A DNA stretch of 36,561 bases from Bacteroidales bacterium (GTDB lineage Bacteria; Bacteroidota; Bacteroidia; Bacteroidales; UBA932). The stretch lies in NCBI GenBank assembly GCA_012728975.1, contig JAAYDZ010000028.1, positions 1 through 36,561 on the forward strand. The letters run 5' to 3'. The notes beneath the pieces were generated by a model. The model searched no databases. It had not been told where the DNA came from and saw only the letters and a list, made by a program, of their open reading frames with translations. A program made the position numbers and the translations under genes. Shown here piece after piece: positions 1-7,571 of this stretch; the stretch's first letter is position 1, and each line of letters starts with the position of its first letter.

Positions 1-19
1 AAATCAATGTTTTTTTCAT
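1..19 (-). CDS. Start of a TPP-riboswitch-controlled gene (partial)
   Basis: Only the first six codons are inside the window, reading MKKTLI on the minus strand. The ATG lies a few bases behind a GGGAGGA Shine-Dalgarno-like sequence, which is the 3' end of a TPP riboswitch. The basic start followed by hydrophobic residues could begin a signal peptide. In Bacteroidota, TPP riboswitches usually precede thiamine biosynthesis genes or a thiamine uptake cluster with an outer-membrane receptor. A signal-peptide start would favour uptake, but this is inference from six residues. Confidence 0.6.
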
Positions 20-26
20 AAAAATC

Positions 27-97
27 CTCCCTACGCCGGTATTATCCGGATCAGGTTTAGTGGGTGTGTTCTCAGCCCCCGCAAGGGGAGCACCCCC
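27..97 (-). promoter_or_regulatory. TPP (THI-box) riboswitch
   Basis: Read on the minus strand, the region has the conserved TPP aptamer blocks in order: GGGGGTGC, CTGAGA, ACCTGATCCGGATAATACC and GGCGTAGGGA. These bind the pyrimidine and pyrophosphate halves of thiamine pyrophosphate. The 3' end of the aptamer runs directly into GGAGGA and the ATG at position 19. No intrinsic terminator lies between, so ligand binding most likely controls translation by hiding the ribosome binding site. Confidence 0.96.
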
Positions 98-141
98 GAT
101 TGTTAATAAATCTATGTCAAAGACCCCTAAAGGGAAACTTT

Positions 142-921
142 CTATTTTTTGCCCTCCACAAGTGTTATGCGGAAGATTTTCGGCCAATATTTTCCTGTGA
201 GCCAGATAGTGCCGTCCTGATCATTGTAAGCAATACCGTTGAGCACATCTGTGGATGGTTTACGCAAAGTGCGATGCAGAAGATTGCGACAGTCGATCAT
301 GCCCGTTACTACCCCACTGGAAGGATTGATGGTCACTATTGCATCGCTGCCATAAACATTGGCCCAGATCTCGCCATTTATGTACTCCAGTTCATTTACA
401 AATCGCAGAGGCTTTCCGTTAAGTGTCACCGTAAGCTGTTTATCCACCTTGAAGTTATCGGGATTACGGAAAGTAATCGAGGATGTGCCGTCGCTCATTA
501 TCAGGTATTTACCGTCAGTAGTCAGTCCCCAGCCCTCTCCCATATAGCGTACCGAGCCTATGAGTTCCATTGTTTTTACATCATATACAAAGCAGACATT
601 TTCCTGCCAGGTAAGAATATATATACGGCCTTTTAGAGCACAAGCTCCCTCCAGGAAATATTTCCTGTCGAAATTGATCCTTTTGAGCACTTGGCCGGTA
701 GCAAGGTCCACCTTACGGAATGAAGATTCGCCATATTGCCCGCAAGACTCATAAAGCTCTCCTTCATAAAAAAAGAGCCCTTGGGTATACGCGCCGACAT
801 CGTGAGGCAGACTCTCCTCTACTTTCAAGGTATATTGTTTCACATTTTGAGCATTGCCGCTACAAGAGGCAAACAACACACAAAAAGCAAAAAGCGCTAT
901 GTGCAACAAACGATTTTTCAT
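142..921 (-). CDS. Glutaminyl-peptide cyclotransferase, beta-propeller type (lipoprotein)
   Basis: A 259-residue protein of the plant/bacterial glutaminyl cyclase family (Glu_cyclase_2). The family converts N-terminal glutamine of peptides and proteins to pyroglutamate, releasing ammonia. Signatures include AYTQGL near residue 45, GEGWGLT near 128, NELEY near 175, DVLNGIAY near 225 and LTGKYWP near 241, spread over a five-bladed propeller. The N-terminus is a lipoprotein signal with lipobox LFASC (Cys20), so the enzyme is probably anchored in the periplasm or on the surface. In Bacteroidota many exported proteins begin with Gln after signal cleavage, which fits this role. The gene is divergent from the operon starting at 991. 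The function call is firm; the native substrates are unknown. Confidence 0.93.
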   Translation of the reverse strand: MKNRLLHIALFAFCVLFASCSGNAQNVKQYTLKVEESLPHDVGAYTQGLFFYEGELYESCGQYGESSFRKVDLATGQVLKRINFDRKYFLEGACALKGRIYILTWQENVCFVYDVKTMELIGSVRYMGEGWGLTTDGKYLIMSDGTSSITFRNPDNFKVDKQLTVTLNGKPLRFVNELEYINGEIWANVYGSDAIVTINPSSGVVTGMIDCRNLLHRTLRKPSTDVLNGIAYNDQDGTIWLTGKYWPKIFRITLVEGKK

Positions 922-929
922 TACTCAGG

Positions 930-937
930 CAAAAGTA
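930..937 (-). promoter_or_regulatory. Candidate -7 promoter element for the cyclotransferase gene
   Basis: The minus strand reads TACTTTTG, matching the Bacteroidota -7 consensus TAnnTTTG. Only eight bases separate it from the ATG at 921, so the mRNA would be leaderless or nearly so. No good -33 TTTG is found about 20 nt upstream, so this is a weak call. Confidence 0.35.
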
Positions 938-990
938 GATATTTTTTTGTACATTAGCAGTCTAATTGAAAAATAAAATACCGGTAAGAT

Positions 991-1737
991 ATGGACATAG
1001 AAAGTCGTAAGAACCTCTATACCGAACATTTTTATATCAAGAGTTTTGAAACGGATCCATTTAAACATTTCAAGCTCTCTTCATTTCTGAGCGTAGCTCA
1101 GGAAATTGCTGGTGTAAGCGCCACCAGGATGGGATTCGGTTATGACGACCTGATTAAGGACAACAATGTTTGGGTGCTCTCGAGAGTAAAGGTAAAATAT
1201 CTGCGCCCTCCGCGCTGGAGAGAATGGGTTAAAATGGAGACCTGGCACAAACGCGAAGAGGGGCTGATGGCCTTGCGCGACTACGAACTATTGACTGAGG
1301 AGGGAGAAAGCATCGCGGTTTCCACCAGTTCCTGGCTCATAATGAATATGGAGAGCCGCCGTCTCAAGAGAACTTCGGAGATTCTAGGTGAGAAGGGTAT
1401 GCACTATATGGATAGAGATGCGATTGCTGAAAGCTGCGGAAAACTTGCAGCACCGGATAACCTTCAGTTTGTTTATACCAAGCGTGTCCGTATTTCCGAT
1501 ATAGATTACAATTACCACGCAAACAATGCCAGATATGCAGATTGGATTATTGATGCTTTTGGGATGGACTTTCTCAAAGAACACCCACTGGATGAAATTC
1601 AGATAAACTACAATAGCGAATGCACTTTTGACAATTTGGTGGAGATATATAAGGCACCCATAACTGACAACTCCTTTTATGTCGAGGGACGCAGTGATGG
1701 GCACAATATTTTCCAGTCTATGATTTCATTCAAGTAA
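991..1737 (+). CDS. Acyl-ACP thioesterase (FatA/FatB family, double hotdog)
   Basis: A 248-residue cytosolic enzyme that hydrolyses acyl-ACP to free fatty acid. The first hotdog domain covers about residues 10-130, with the segment NVWVLSRVKVKYLRPPRW. The second starts near 158 and holds the family motif DIDYNYHANNARY (170-182), equivalent to the catalytic D-N-H segment of plant FatA/FatB. The length is usual for bacterial members, which lack the plastid transit peptide. It opens a plus-strand operon; only 3 nt separate its stop from the next ATG. Family members occur widely in Bacteroidota with unclear physiological roles. Here the linkage to two reductases of the steroid/enone type may mean the released acid is not an ordinary fatty acid, but that is inference. 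Confidence 0.93.
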   Translation: MDIESRKNLYTEHFYIKSFETDPFKHFKLSSFLSVAQEIAGVSATRMGFGYDDLIKDNNVWVLSRVKVKYLRPPRWREWVKMETWHKREEGLMALRDYELLTEEGESIAVSTSSWLIMNMESRRLKRTSEILGEKGMHYMDRDAIAESCGKLAAPDNLQFVYTKRVRISDIDYNYHANNARYADWIIDAFGMDFLKEHPLDEIQINYNSECTFDNLVEIYKAPITDNSFYVEGRSDGHNIFQSMISFK

Positions 1738-1740
1738 TAT

Positions 1741-2502
1741 ATGAGTATCTACAACATAACACTGATTACGATGACCGCGCTGGCAGTTGTGGTTTTCGTT
1801 GCACTATTTTTCTTTGGAGCCGGATACGGCTTTCTGAGAACTTCTAAATGGGGACCTTCCATTCCTAACAAAATCGGATGGATATTGATGGAAGCGCCTA
1901 TTTTCATCACTATGTTGGCCCTCTATCTTGACAGTGACAGGATCGGTGAGCCGGCAATAATTGTCATTACGCTGCTCTTTCTGACACACTACCTCCAGCG
2001 CACTTTCATATTCCCTCTACTTATTAGGGGTAAGAATAAGATGCCACTCTCTATCATCGCCCTGGGTATGACGTTTAATTTCACTAACGCCTATATGCAG
2101 GGATATTGGCTCTATCACCTCTCCCCGAGTGATATGTATACAGTAGAATGGCTCAAGACCCCACAATTTATCATCGGAACGATTATTTTCATAGTCGGAA
2201 TGGCAATCAACCTCCACTCCGACTACATCATACGCCACTTGCGCAAACCCGGCGACAATGCCCACTATATCCCTATGGGAGGAATGTTCAAGTATGTATC
2301 ATCCGCCAACTATTTCGGTGAAATACTCGAGTGGGCGGGCTTTGCAATCCTTACATGGTCGCTCCCCGGAGCTGTATTCCTACTCTGGACTTGCGCCAAC
2401 CTGATACCGAGGGCACATTCCCTCTACAATAAATATGCGGAAGAGTTTGGTGAAGAATTTACTTCACTTAAGCGCAAACGATTATTCCCCTTTATCTATT
2501 GA
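1741..2502 (+). CDS. Steroid 5-alpha-reductase family membrane enzyme (3-oxo-5-alpha-steroid 4-dehydrogenase-like)
   Basis: A 253-residue polytopic membrane protein with about six or seven hydrophobic segments. The C-terminal half carries the SRD5A family signature: NLHSDYIIRHLRKPG near residues 157-171, then IPMGGMFKYVSSANYFGEIL and EWAGFAILTWS, then NLIPRAHSLYNKYAEEF and a basic end, KRKRLFPFIY. In eukaryotic SRD5A enzymes these residues bind NADPH and the 3-oxo-delta-4 steroid. The reaction is saturation of the C4-C5 double bond to the 5-alpha product. Homologues in gut Bacteroidales have been reported to act on 3-oxo-delta-4 bile acids. The gene lies between an acyl-ACP thioesterase and, two genes on, an Old Yellow Enzyme family reductase. 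Family assignment is firm; a bile-acid or steroid substrate is inference. Confidence 0.92.
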   Translation: MSIYNITLITMTALAVVVFVALFFFGAGYGFLRTSKWGPSIPNKIGWILMEAPIFITMLALYLDSDRIGEPAIIVITLLFLTHYLQRTFIFPLLIRGKNKMPLSIIALGMTFNFTNAYMQGYWLYHLSPSDMYTVEWLKTPQFIIGTIIFIVGMAINLHSDYIIRHLRKPGDNAHYIPMGGMFKYVSSANYFGEILEWAGFAILTWSLPGAVFLLWTCANLIPRAHSLYNKYAEEFGEEFTSLKRKRLFPFIY

Positions 2503-2528
2503 ATTATTTATTAAAAAATGACACTGAT

Positions 2529-3143
2529 ATGAAAAGAATCGGCATCATCATTTTAGCGACAGCTGCAATAGTCAGTTCCTGTAGCTTGCTGGAAAAAAAA
2601 TCACCATCCAAACTCGAAAAAGCAATCGAAAAAGAAATCACCGAATCACTTGATGGGCACCAGAAATGCTCCGTCATAGAGCTTGAAAAGCTGGACTCTA
2701 CCATCTTCATAACGGAATTTGATCGCAGAATAAAGGTGTTCGAAACACGAATTGAACAGAACAAGAAGTTTCACGATGACTACTACCGCCGAGGACTAAA
2801 AAAGAATGCTGCCATCAAGTACGATGAAATATATAGGGACTATGAAATCCTTGATACCCTCCGGACAATTAAAGAGAGGATGGGCGACTCCCTCTATATG
2901 GTAGCATATTACGATTACCGCGTCAGAGCGGAGGTTAAAACGGGAGGAATAATTAGAAGGATCATTAGGAGAAAATCACAGATATTGGATGATCTCTATT
3001 TTGCCATCACCCCTGATAACGAAATTCTCTCTATGAGTACCGATCCTAGGACACTCCATTATGCTACGGGATTTGTAATCCCCGGCTATAGTGAGATTAT
3101 CAAATCAGAATCGGACTCAACTGAAGTAATACAGGATGAGTGA
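2529..3143 (+). CDS. Unknown lipoprotein between the two reductases
   Basis: A 204-residue protein I do not recognise. I start it at the ATG at 2529, because from there it begins MKRIGIIILATAAIVSSCS, a clean lipoprotein signal with lipobox VSSC; an upstream in-frame start at 2499 would bury this signal. The rest is highly charged, with a Lys/Glu-rich helix after the lipobox and mostly alpha-helical character to about residue 120. It ends in a short acidic tail. No cysteines suitable for a cofactor are evident. Its stop overlaps the next gene by 8 nt, suggesting translational coupling with the flavin reductase. It could be a periplasmic or outer-membrane partner of the pathway, but no function can be read from the sequence. 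Confidence 0.85.
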   Translation: MKRIGIIILATAAIVSSCSLLEKKSPSKLEKAIEKEITESLDGHQKCSVIELEKLDSTIFITEFDRRIKVFETRIEQNKKFHDDYYRRGLKKNAAIKYDEIYRDYEILDTLRTIKERMGDSLYMVAYYDYRVRAEVKTGGIIRRIIRRKSQILDDLYFAITPDNEILSMSTDPRTLHYATGFVIPGYSEIIKSESDSTEVIQDE

Positions 3144-4359
3144 TACACTCTTTACACCGTATAGTATCGGCCCGATAGAACTTCGCAACCGGACCATCCG
3201 CTCAGCTGCATTCGAAGGGATGTGCCCCGGCAACAGACCCTCACAGGAGTTATTCGACTACCACACTGCAGTGGCGCGCGGAGGCGTGGGTATGACCACT
3301 ATCGCTTACGCTTCGGTATCCCGGAGCGGACTCTCTTTCGAACGGCAGCTCTGGATGAGAGAAGAGGTGGTACCTGAACTCAAAGCCCTCACGGATGCAA
3401 TCCACAAGGAGGGTGCTCTTGCCTCAATCCAACTCGGTCACTGCGGCAATATGTCGCACAGATCTATCTGTAAATGTCGTCCTAAGGGGGCAAGCAGCGG
3501 ATTTAACCTCTACTCTCCCACCTTTGTCCACGGTATGAGCGTAGAGGAAATTGACGAGATAGTAGCGGACTTCGGCAAAGCTGTGCATTTGGCCATAAAA
3601 GCGGGATTTGATGCTGTAGAGATCCATGCGGGACACGGCTACCTCATCTCTCAGTTTCTCTCGCCCTACACCAACCATCGCAAGGATGAATATGGTGGTT
3701 CGCTGGAAAACAGGATGCGCTTTATGGAACGGGTAATGAAAGAGGTAATGGCAGCTGCAGATGATAAGGTAGCTGTATTTGTGAAGATAAATACCCGCGA
3801 CGGCTTCAAGGGTGGAATGAAGATTGATGAGTGTATCAGTGTGGCACTGAAGCTTCAGGAGCTCGGAGCACACGCTCTGGTACTCAGCGGCGGATTTGTT
3901 AGCAGAATGCCTATGTATGTGATGGGTGGCCCATTTCCTGTCAAAGCAATAGCTCACTATATGCCCCTCAAGCAGTGGTGGCTCAAACTCGGAGTACGTC
4001 TATTCGGCCATATTGTGGCTCCCACAGTGCCATTTAAGGAGAATTATTTTCTGGAAGACTCCAAAAAGTTCCGCGAAGCTCTCAACATGCCGCTGGTCTA
4101 TGTCGGAGGTGCGATTTCAAGGCGAGGTATTGATGAGATAATGGATGCCGGATTTGAAATGGTTCAGATAGCACGAGCCCTTATCAGGGATACCGACTTC
4201 GTCAAAAAACTTCGTGAAGAGAAAGATCATTGCAGTGCCTGCAAACAGGTTAATTTCTGTGTAGGAAGAATGTACTCCCTCTCCATGCAGTGTCACACCA
4301 AATGTAAAGATATCCCACCAGCAATCAAACGCGATTGTGAAAAGAGATATTCAAAATAA
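3136..4359 (+). CDS. Old Yellow Enzyme family NADH:flavin oxidoreductase (BaiCD-like barrel)
   Basis: A 407-residue FMN-binding TIM barrel. The N-terminus, PYSIGPIELRNRTIRSAAFEG, is the classical opening of the family. The active-site segment HAGHGYLISQFLSPYTNHR near 166-184 is followed by DEYGGSLENRMRF, giving the usual substrate-binding histidines and FMN contacts. Phosphate binding sits near VYVGGAISRRG and MVQIARALIRD. The C-terminus has CSACKQVNFC and further cysteines, resembling the iron-sulfur site of the 2,4-dienoyl-CoA reductase/BaiCD branch, but the third Cys is spaced differently. It lacks the C-terminal FAD/NAD domain of those roughly 650-residue enzymes, so another protein or free NAD(P)H must feed electrons. 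It overlaps the upstream lipoprotein gene. Likely reaction: reduction of an activated C=C bond. A 3-oxo-delta-4 steroid is a plausible substrate given the 5-alpha-reductase neighbour. Confidence 0.93.
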   Translation: MSDTLFTPYSIGPIELRNRTIRSAAFEGMCPGNRPSQELFDYHTAVARGGVGMTTIAYASVSRSGLSFERQLWMREEVVPELKALTDAIHKEGALASIQLGHCGNMSHRSICKCRPKGASSGFNLYSPTFVHGMSVEEIDEIVADFGKAVHLAIKAGFDAVEIHAGHGYLISQFLSPYTNHRKDEYGGSLENRMRFMERVMKEVMAAADDKVAVFVKINTRDGFKGGMKIDECISVALKLQELGAHALVLSGGFVSRMPMYVMGGPFPVKAIAHYMPLKQWWLKLGVRLFGHIVAPTVPFKENYFLEDSKKFREALNMPLVYVGGAISRRGIDEIMDAGFEMVQIARALIRDTDFVKKLREEKDHCSACKQVNFCVGRMYSLSMQCHTKCKDIPPAIKRDCEKRYSK

Positions 4360-4367
4360 CATTGATT

Positions 4368-5522
4368 ATGAAACTTAAGAAATTACTGACATATGCAATA
4401 GCCATTGCTTGTGCCTTAACAATCTCATCCTGTCACGAGGATAATATCAATCCCGACAAACCGAACAACCCTAATAATGGTGAGCCCGATACTCCGTTTG
4501 TACCTTATGATAAGATAGAAGGGCGAAATGTGTGTGCTTATGTCACATACTGGGGTCTAAAAATCCCCGAGCCATCCATCATGACACACCTCAACTACGC
4601 TTTTGCAGAACTTTATGTAGTGGACGGAGAGTACAAGGGATTTAAACTCCAGGGGAATCAGTCTCGTTTCGAAACAATCGTAGCACTCAAAAAGGTAAAC
4701 CCGGACCTGAAGATCTCGCTCTCTTTTTCCCATACCGTCTCAAACTCCGACAATAAACAGGGCGGCGGTTTTTCCAAAATGGCAAGCACTGATGAGGGAC
4801 GTAAAAAGTTTGCGGAAGATTGTAAGGCTTTTCTGGAGAAATGGGGCATTGATGGTATTGATATCGACTGGGAATTTCCGGGCCTCTCCTGGAGCGGACA
4901 CGCCTGCGACCCCTCTATAGATACTGAAAACCACGTATTGCTGATGAAACAGCTTCGTGAGACTCTTGGAGACAAATATATCCTTTCATATGCCGGATAT
5001 GTCAAAGACAAAGTTGCAGTGACCGGAGGCTGGAGATATATTGACATCGCTGCCGTAGATCCCTATGTGGATTTTGTAAATATCATGACCTATGATATGG
5101 ATGCTGCGCCCAACCACCACTCAGCGATCAAATCCCCAAAAGCCTATGTTGATTGTGAAAGAGCGCTGAGGGCATATCTTGATGCCGGTGTAAAACCCTC
5201 AAAACTGGTACTTGGCATACCATTTTATGGCCGTCGCTCATTTAGTACCGCACCCACCGCCATAAATTACGACAGAATCCTTTCTCTCGATCAAAATGTC
5301 TACAAGATTGATAATTTTGATGAGGCTGCCGGGGTCCCTTACGTAACACTCAAATCAAACAACAGCTTCTATTGCGGCTATGACAATGCAAAAAGCATCG
5401 CTCTCAAAGGAGAATGGCTCCATAGAAACGGAATGAAAGGCATAATGTATTGGCAGTACGATGGGGACGATGCGAGAGGTACACTCCGCAAAGCCTGTTG
5501 GCAGGCAGTAATGAAACCCTAG
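4368..5522 (+). CDS. Glycoside hydrolase family 18 lipoprotein (chitinase/endo-N-acetylglucosaminidase type)
   Basis: A 384-residue secreted GH18 enzyme. I start it at ATG 4368; a TTG two codons upstream only extends the same frame. Residues 1-22 form a lipoprotein signal ending ISSC, followed by a Pro/Asn/Asp-rich linker to about residue 48. The barrel begins near NVCAYVTYWG. The catalytic motif DGIDIDWEFPG places the acid Glu at residue 169, and the later FVNIMTYDMD, LGIPFYGR and MYWQYDGDD blocks complete the fold. GH18 enzymes cleave beta-1,4-GlcNAc bonds in chitin or N-glycans by substrate-assisted catalysis. No carbohydrate-binding module is visible. It follows the flavin reductase by 8 nt and ends the operon, 5 nt from the stop of a convergent gene. 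A link to the reductases is not obvious. Confidence 0.94.
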   Translation: MKLKKLLTYAIAIACALTISSCHEDNINPDKPNNPNNGEPDTPFVPYDKIEGRNVCAYVTYWGLKIPEPSIMTHLNYAFAELYVVDGEYKGFKLQGNQSRFETIVALKKVNPDLKISLSFSHTVSNSDNKQGGGFSKMASTDEGRKKFAEDCKAFLEKWGIDGIDIDWEFPGLSWSGHACDPSIDTENHVLLMKQLRETLGDKYILSYAGYVKDKVAVTGGWRYIDIAAVDPYVDFVNIMTYDMDAAPNHHSAIKSPKAYVDCERALRAYLDAGVKPSKLVLGIPFYGRRSFSTAPTAINYDRILSLDQNVYKIDNFDEAAGVPYVTLKSNNSFYCGYDNAKSIALKGEWLHRNGMKGIMYWQYDGDDARGTLRKACWQAVMKP

Positions 5523-5527
5523 AGCGA

Positions 5528-6478
5528 TCAACCCTGCATACTCAAAAGCCAAATATTGTAGGCAACAAAAGCTAGAACCAACAGCAACCCCTCGAAACGT
5601 GAAATCCGCACTTTTGTGGTGGCAAAAATCATCAACAGAAGTGCTGCTCCTGTCATTACGAGATAGTCCGTAAGCACAATATCCGGGCTGTGTAGTGGCC
5701 GGATCAACGAACTGGCTCCCAGTATTAGAGTAATATTGAAGATATTTGAGCCGATAACATTTCCAAGAGCCATCTGGGTATTCTTTTTCAAAGCTGCAGC
5801 AACAGATGCTGCCAACTCCGGAAGAGAAGTACCGCAAGCTATAAGGGTAATTGAAATATAGGCATCACTTACCCCAAAATTGCGGGCTATAACCACTGCT
5901 TGTTCTACAAAGAAGTGACACCCCAAGATCAGGACACTTAGTCCCACAATCGCTACTGTGATGCTGTACCATAGAGGTTTACGACTGGAAGCTTGCACCT
6001 CGATTTCACCTGATGAATCCTGACCTCCTTTGCTGAGAGTCATCCACATGAAAAACGTGAAAACCGCAAGTAATACTACGCCGTCTATTCTGGAAATAAG
6101 GGTTTCACCTTTGGTGAAAAAATCAAAAGCAATAAGGAGCAACAATACGCTGACTCCAAAACAAAAAGGAGCATCTCTTCGAATATTTTCCCTGCTTGTT
6201 GCTATAGGAAAAAGCATTGCAGTCACTCCAAGAATGCCAAGTACGTTGAAGATATTTGAGCCTACAACATTACCAAGAGCAACATCAGAATTACCGGAAA
6301 CAGCCCCCTTAAGACTGACCAAAAGTTCGGGGAATGAGGTACCAAATCCCACTACAACTGCACCTATTACAAAGTCAGAGATTTTGAGACGGCGTGCAAT
6401 AGCCGCGGAGGCACCCACAAAACGGTCAGCTCCGACGACTATTGCAAGCAACGATATTATAAGAATTATGTATTCCAT
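5528..6478 (-). CDS. Na+/Ca2+ exchanger family antiporter (CaCA, YrbG-like)
   Basis: A 316-residue inner-membrane antiporter with about ten transmembrane helices in two inverted halves. The two alpha-repeats that form the ion site are clear: GFGTSFPELLVS near 44-55 with GNVVGSNIFN near 69-78, and ACGTSLPELAAS near 214-225 with GNVIGSNIFN near 239-248. The conserved Glu of each GTS(F/L)PE is present. Members export Ca2+ (or other divalent ions) in exchange for Na+ or H+. The central loop (about 148-168) is short and polar, typical of bacterial forms lacking the large eukaryotic regulatory domain. It lies 15 nt downstream of an unknown membrane protein gene on the same strand and is probably co-transcribed with it. 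Confidence 0.95.
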   Translation of the reverse strand: MEYIILIISLLAIVVGADRFVGASAAIARRLKISDFVIGAVVVGFGTSFPELLVSLKGAVSGNSDVALGNVVGSNIFNVLGILGVTAMLFPIATSRENIRRDAPFCFGVSVLLLLIAFDFFTKGETLISRIDGVVLLAVFTFFMWMTLSKGGQDSSGEIEVQASSRKPLWYSITVAIVGLSVLILGCHFFVEQAVVIARNFGVSDAYISITLIACGTSLPELAASVAAALKKNTQMALGNVIGSNIFNITLILGASSLIRPLHSPDIVLTDYLVMTGAALLLMIFATTKVRISRFEGLLLVLAFVAYNIWLLSMQG

Positions 6479-6493
6479 CCGATGTTATGTTAT

Positions 6494-6937
6494 TCAGACA
6501 AGATGAAGTATCTCCTCCACAGGCTTGGAGATCATTTCAGTAAAAGGGTAGTACTGGTAAGGGATATATTCTGAAAGTTGGCAAAACGCTTTGCCTGTCT
6601 TTTTATTGTAGAGGATGTCCAGTTTTATTGCTGAAGACTGGCTTGTGGTATCAGCAGTTATACTCTTGAGTGAGCCTTCTATGGCTTCTTTTAACTTGCT
6701 TTCCATTTCCCTGGAGAAGTAGAGGGTTTTGGAAGAAAATTTTTCACGGGTTTCGGTGTTTTTCCAGCCGGTTTTGAGTACTGCGAAGAGTACGATTCCC
6801 GTACAGGCGATAAAGAGGCCTGCGATATTAACTGATGCCGGCGTGGGAAGTGCCACAATTAAGACACCTCCTGCCAGGAGAACTGTAGCTATTATTATGT
6901 CTCTTGTAGATCTGGTTTTTACAAAATTATTGTCCAT
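6494..6937 (-). CDS. Unknown small membrane protein
   Basis: A 147-residue protein I do not recognise. Two hydrophobic segments near residues 13-30 and 35-54 form a membrane hairpin. A soluble domain of about 90 residues follows. It begins with a charged helix (YFSREMESKLKEAIEGSLKSI) and then has what look like beta strands (AIKLDILYNKKTGKAFCQLSEYIPYQYYP). The arrangement suggests the soluble part faces the cytosol or periplasm as a small alpha/beta domain. The stop is 15 nt before the CaCA antiporter start, so the two are probably one transcription unit. A regulatory or accessory role for the antiporter is possible but unsupported. Confidence 0.8.
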   Translation of the reverse strand: MDNNFVKTRSTRDIIIATVLLAGGVLIVALPTPASVNIAGLFIACTGIVLFAVLKTGWKNTETREKFSSKTLYFSREMESKLKEAIEGSLKSITADTTSQSSAIKLDILYNKKTGKAFCQLSEYIPYQYYPFTEMISKPVEEILHLV

Positions 6938-7042
6938 GTTCGTATTCTATTAAGGGTTGGATAAATATGATAAATAGTGGGAAGAACTCAAACGAGGTCA
7001 TTCCCGAAATTACACTTAGGGTAATACATAAAATCCGTACCG

Positions 7043-7456
7043 CTAAATAATCAGAATACAATTTAAAATACGCCTTGCGACTGAATCCATAAGTGATGAT
7101 GTAGCTAAAAATGTAATATTGTTCTCCCTGATAAAGCCGCAGGGACAGACTCGGCCATAAAGGAGTGTCGTATAGCGCTTGAAAGAATCTATTTGTCTCT
7201 TGTGGCCCGGAGAATTGTTTGCTGAGCCGGCTACCTGCTGAAAATGTATCCCCGGAACAGTAACAGCGTTTACGGGTAACATTAAATCACATCTACGATC
7301 CACTTCTGGTAGTGGCAATTTACCGGCTTGATCGGCGACAGTTGTAAAATCATCAGGTAAAAGGAATTGTCCGACCACAGCATATCCACTCTGCGCTGCA
7401 ACACAAAGCAACAGAGAGGCAACCAACGCCAGCAATATTCTCCCAATCCATTTCAT
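7043..7456 (-). CDS. Unknown small exported protein
   Basis: A 137-residue reading frame that opens with a good signal peptide (MKWIGRILLALVASLLLC, then an AxA-like cleavage region near residue 26). The mature part has no recognisable domain. Its features are a PLPEVDRRCD segment, an Asn-Ser-Pro-Gly-His stretch near residue 81, and CPC near residue 105, so three cysteines are available for disulfides. The last residues (NCILII) are hydrophobic. The gene points away from RNase P RNA, and about 105 nt of featureless AT-rich sequence lies between it and the next minus-strand gene. The signal peptide supports a real gene, but length and lack of homology recognition keep confidence moderate. Confidence 0.6.
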   Translation of the reverse strand: MKWIGRILLALVASLLLCVAAQSGYAVVGQFLLPDDFTTVADQAGKLPLPEVDRRCDLMLPVNAVTVPGIHFQQVAGSANNSPGHKRQIDSFKRYTTLLYGRVCPCGFIRENNITFLATSSLMDSVARRILNCILII

Positions 7457-7571
7457 CTGTGCAAATATAGAAATAAAGATTCACTTTAAAGAGCATAACC
7501 TGAATTCAATTTAATCACGACAAATTTCATCAAGGACCTTTTCCAAAATATATTCATATATTTGCACTGCA

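Noticed and set aside
64-636. Plus-strand open frame opposite the glutaminyl cyclotransferase
   Set aside because: It is antisense to a well-supported gene and also runs across the TPP riboswitch; the translation has no family features.
4200-4330. A canonical iron-sulfur cluster in the flavin reductase
   Set aside because: The CxxC pair is present but the third cysteine is five residues on rather than three, so cluster binding cannot be asserted from sequence alone.
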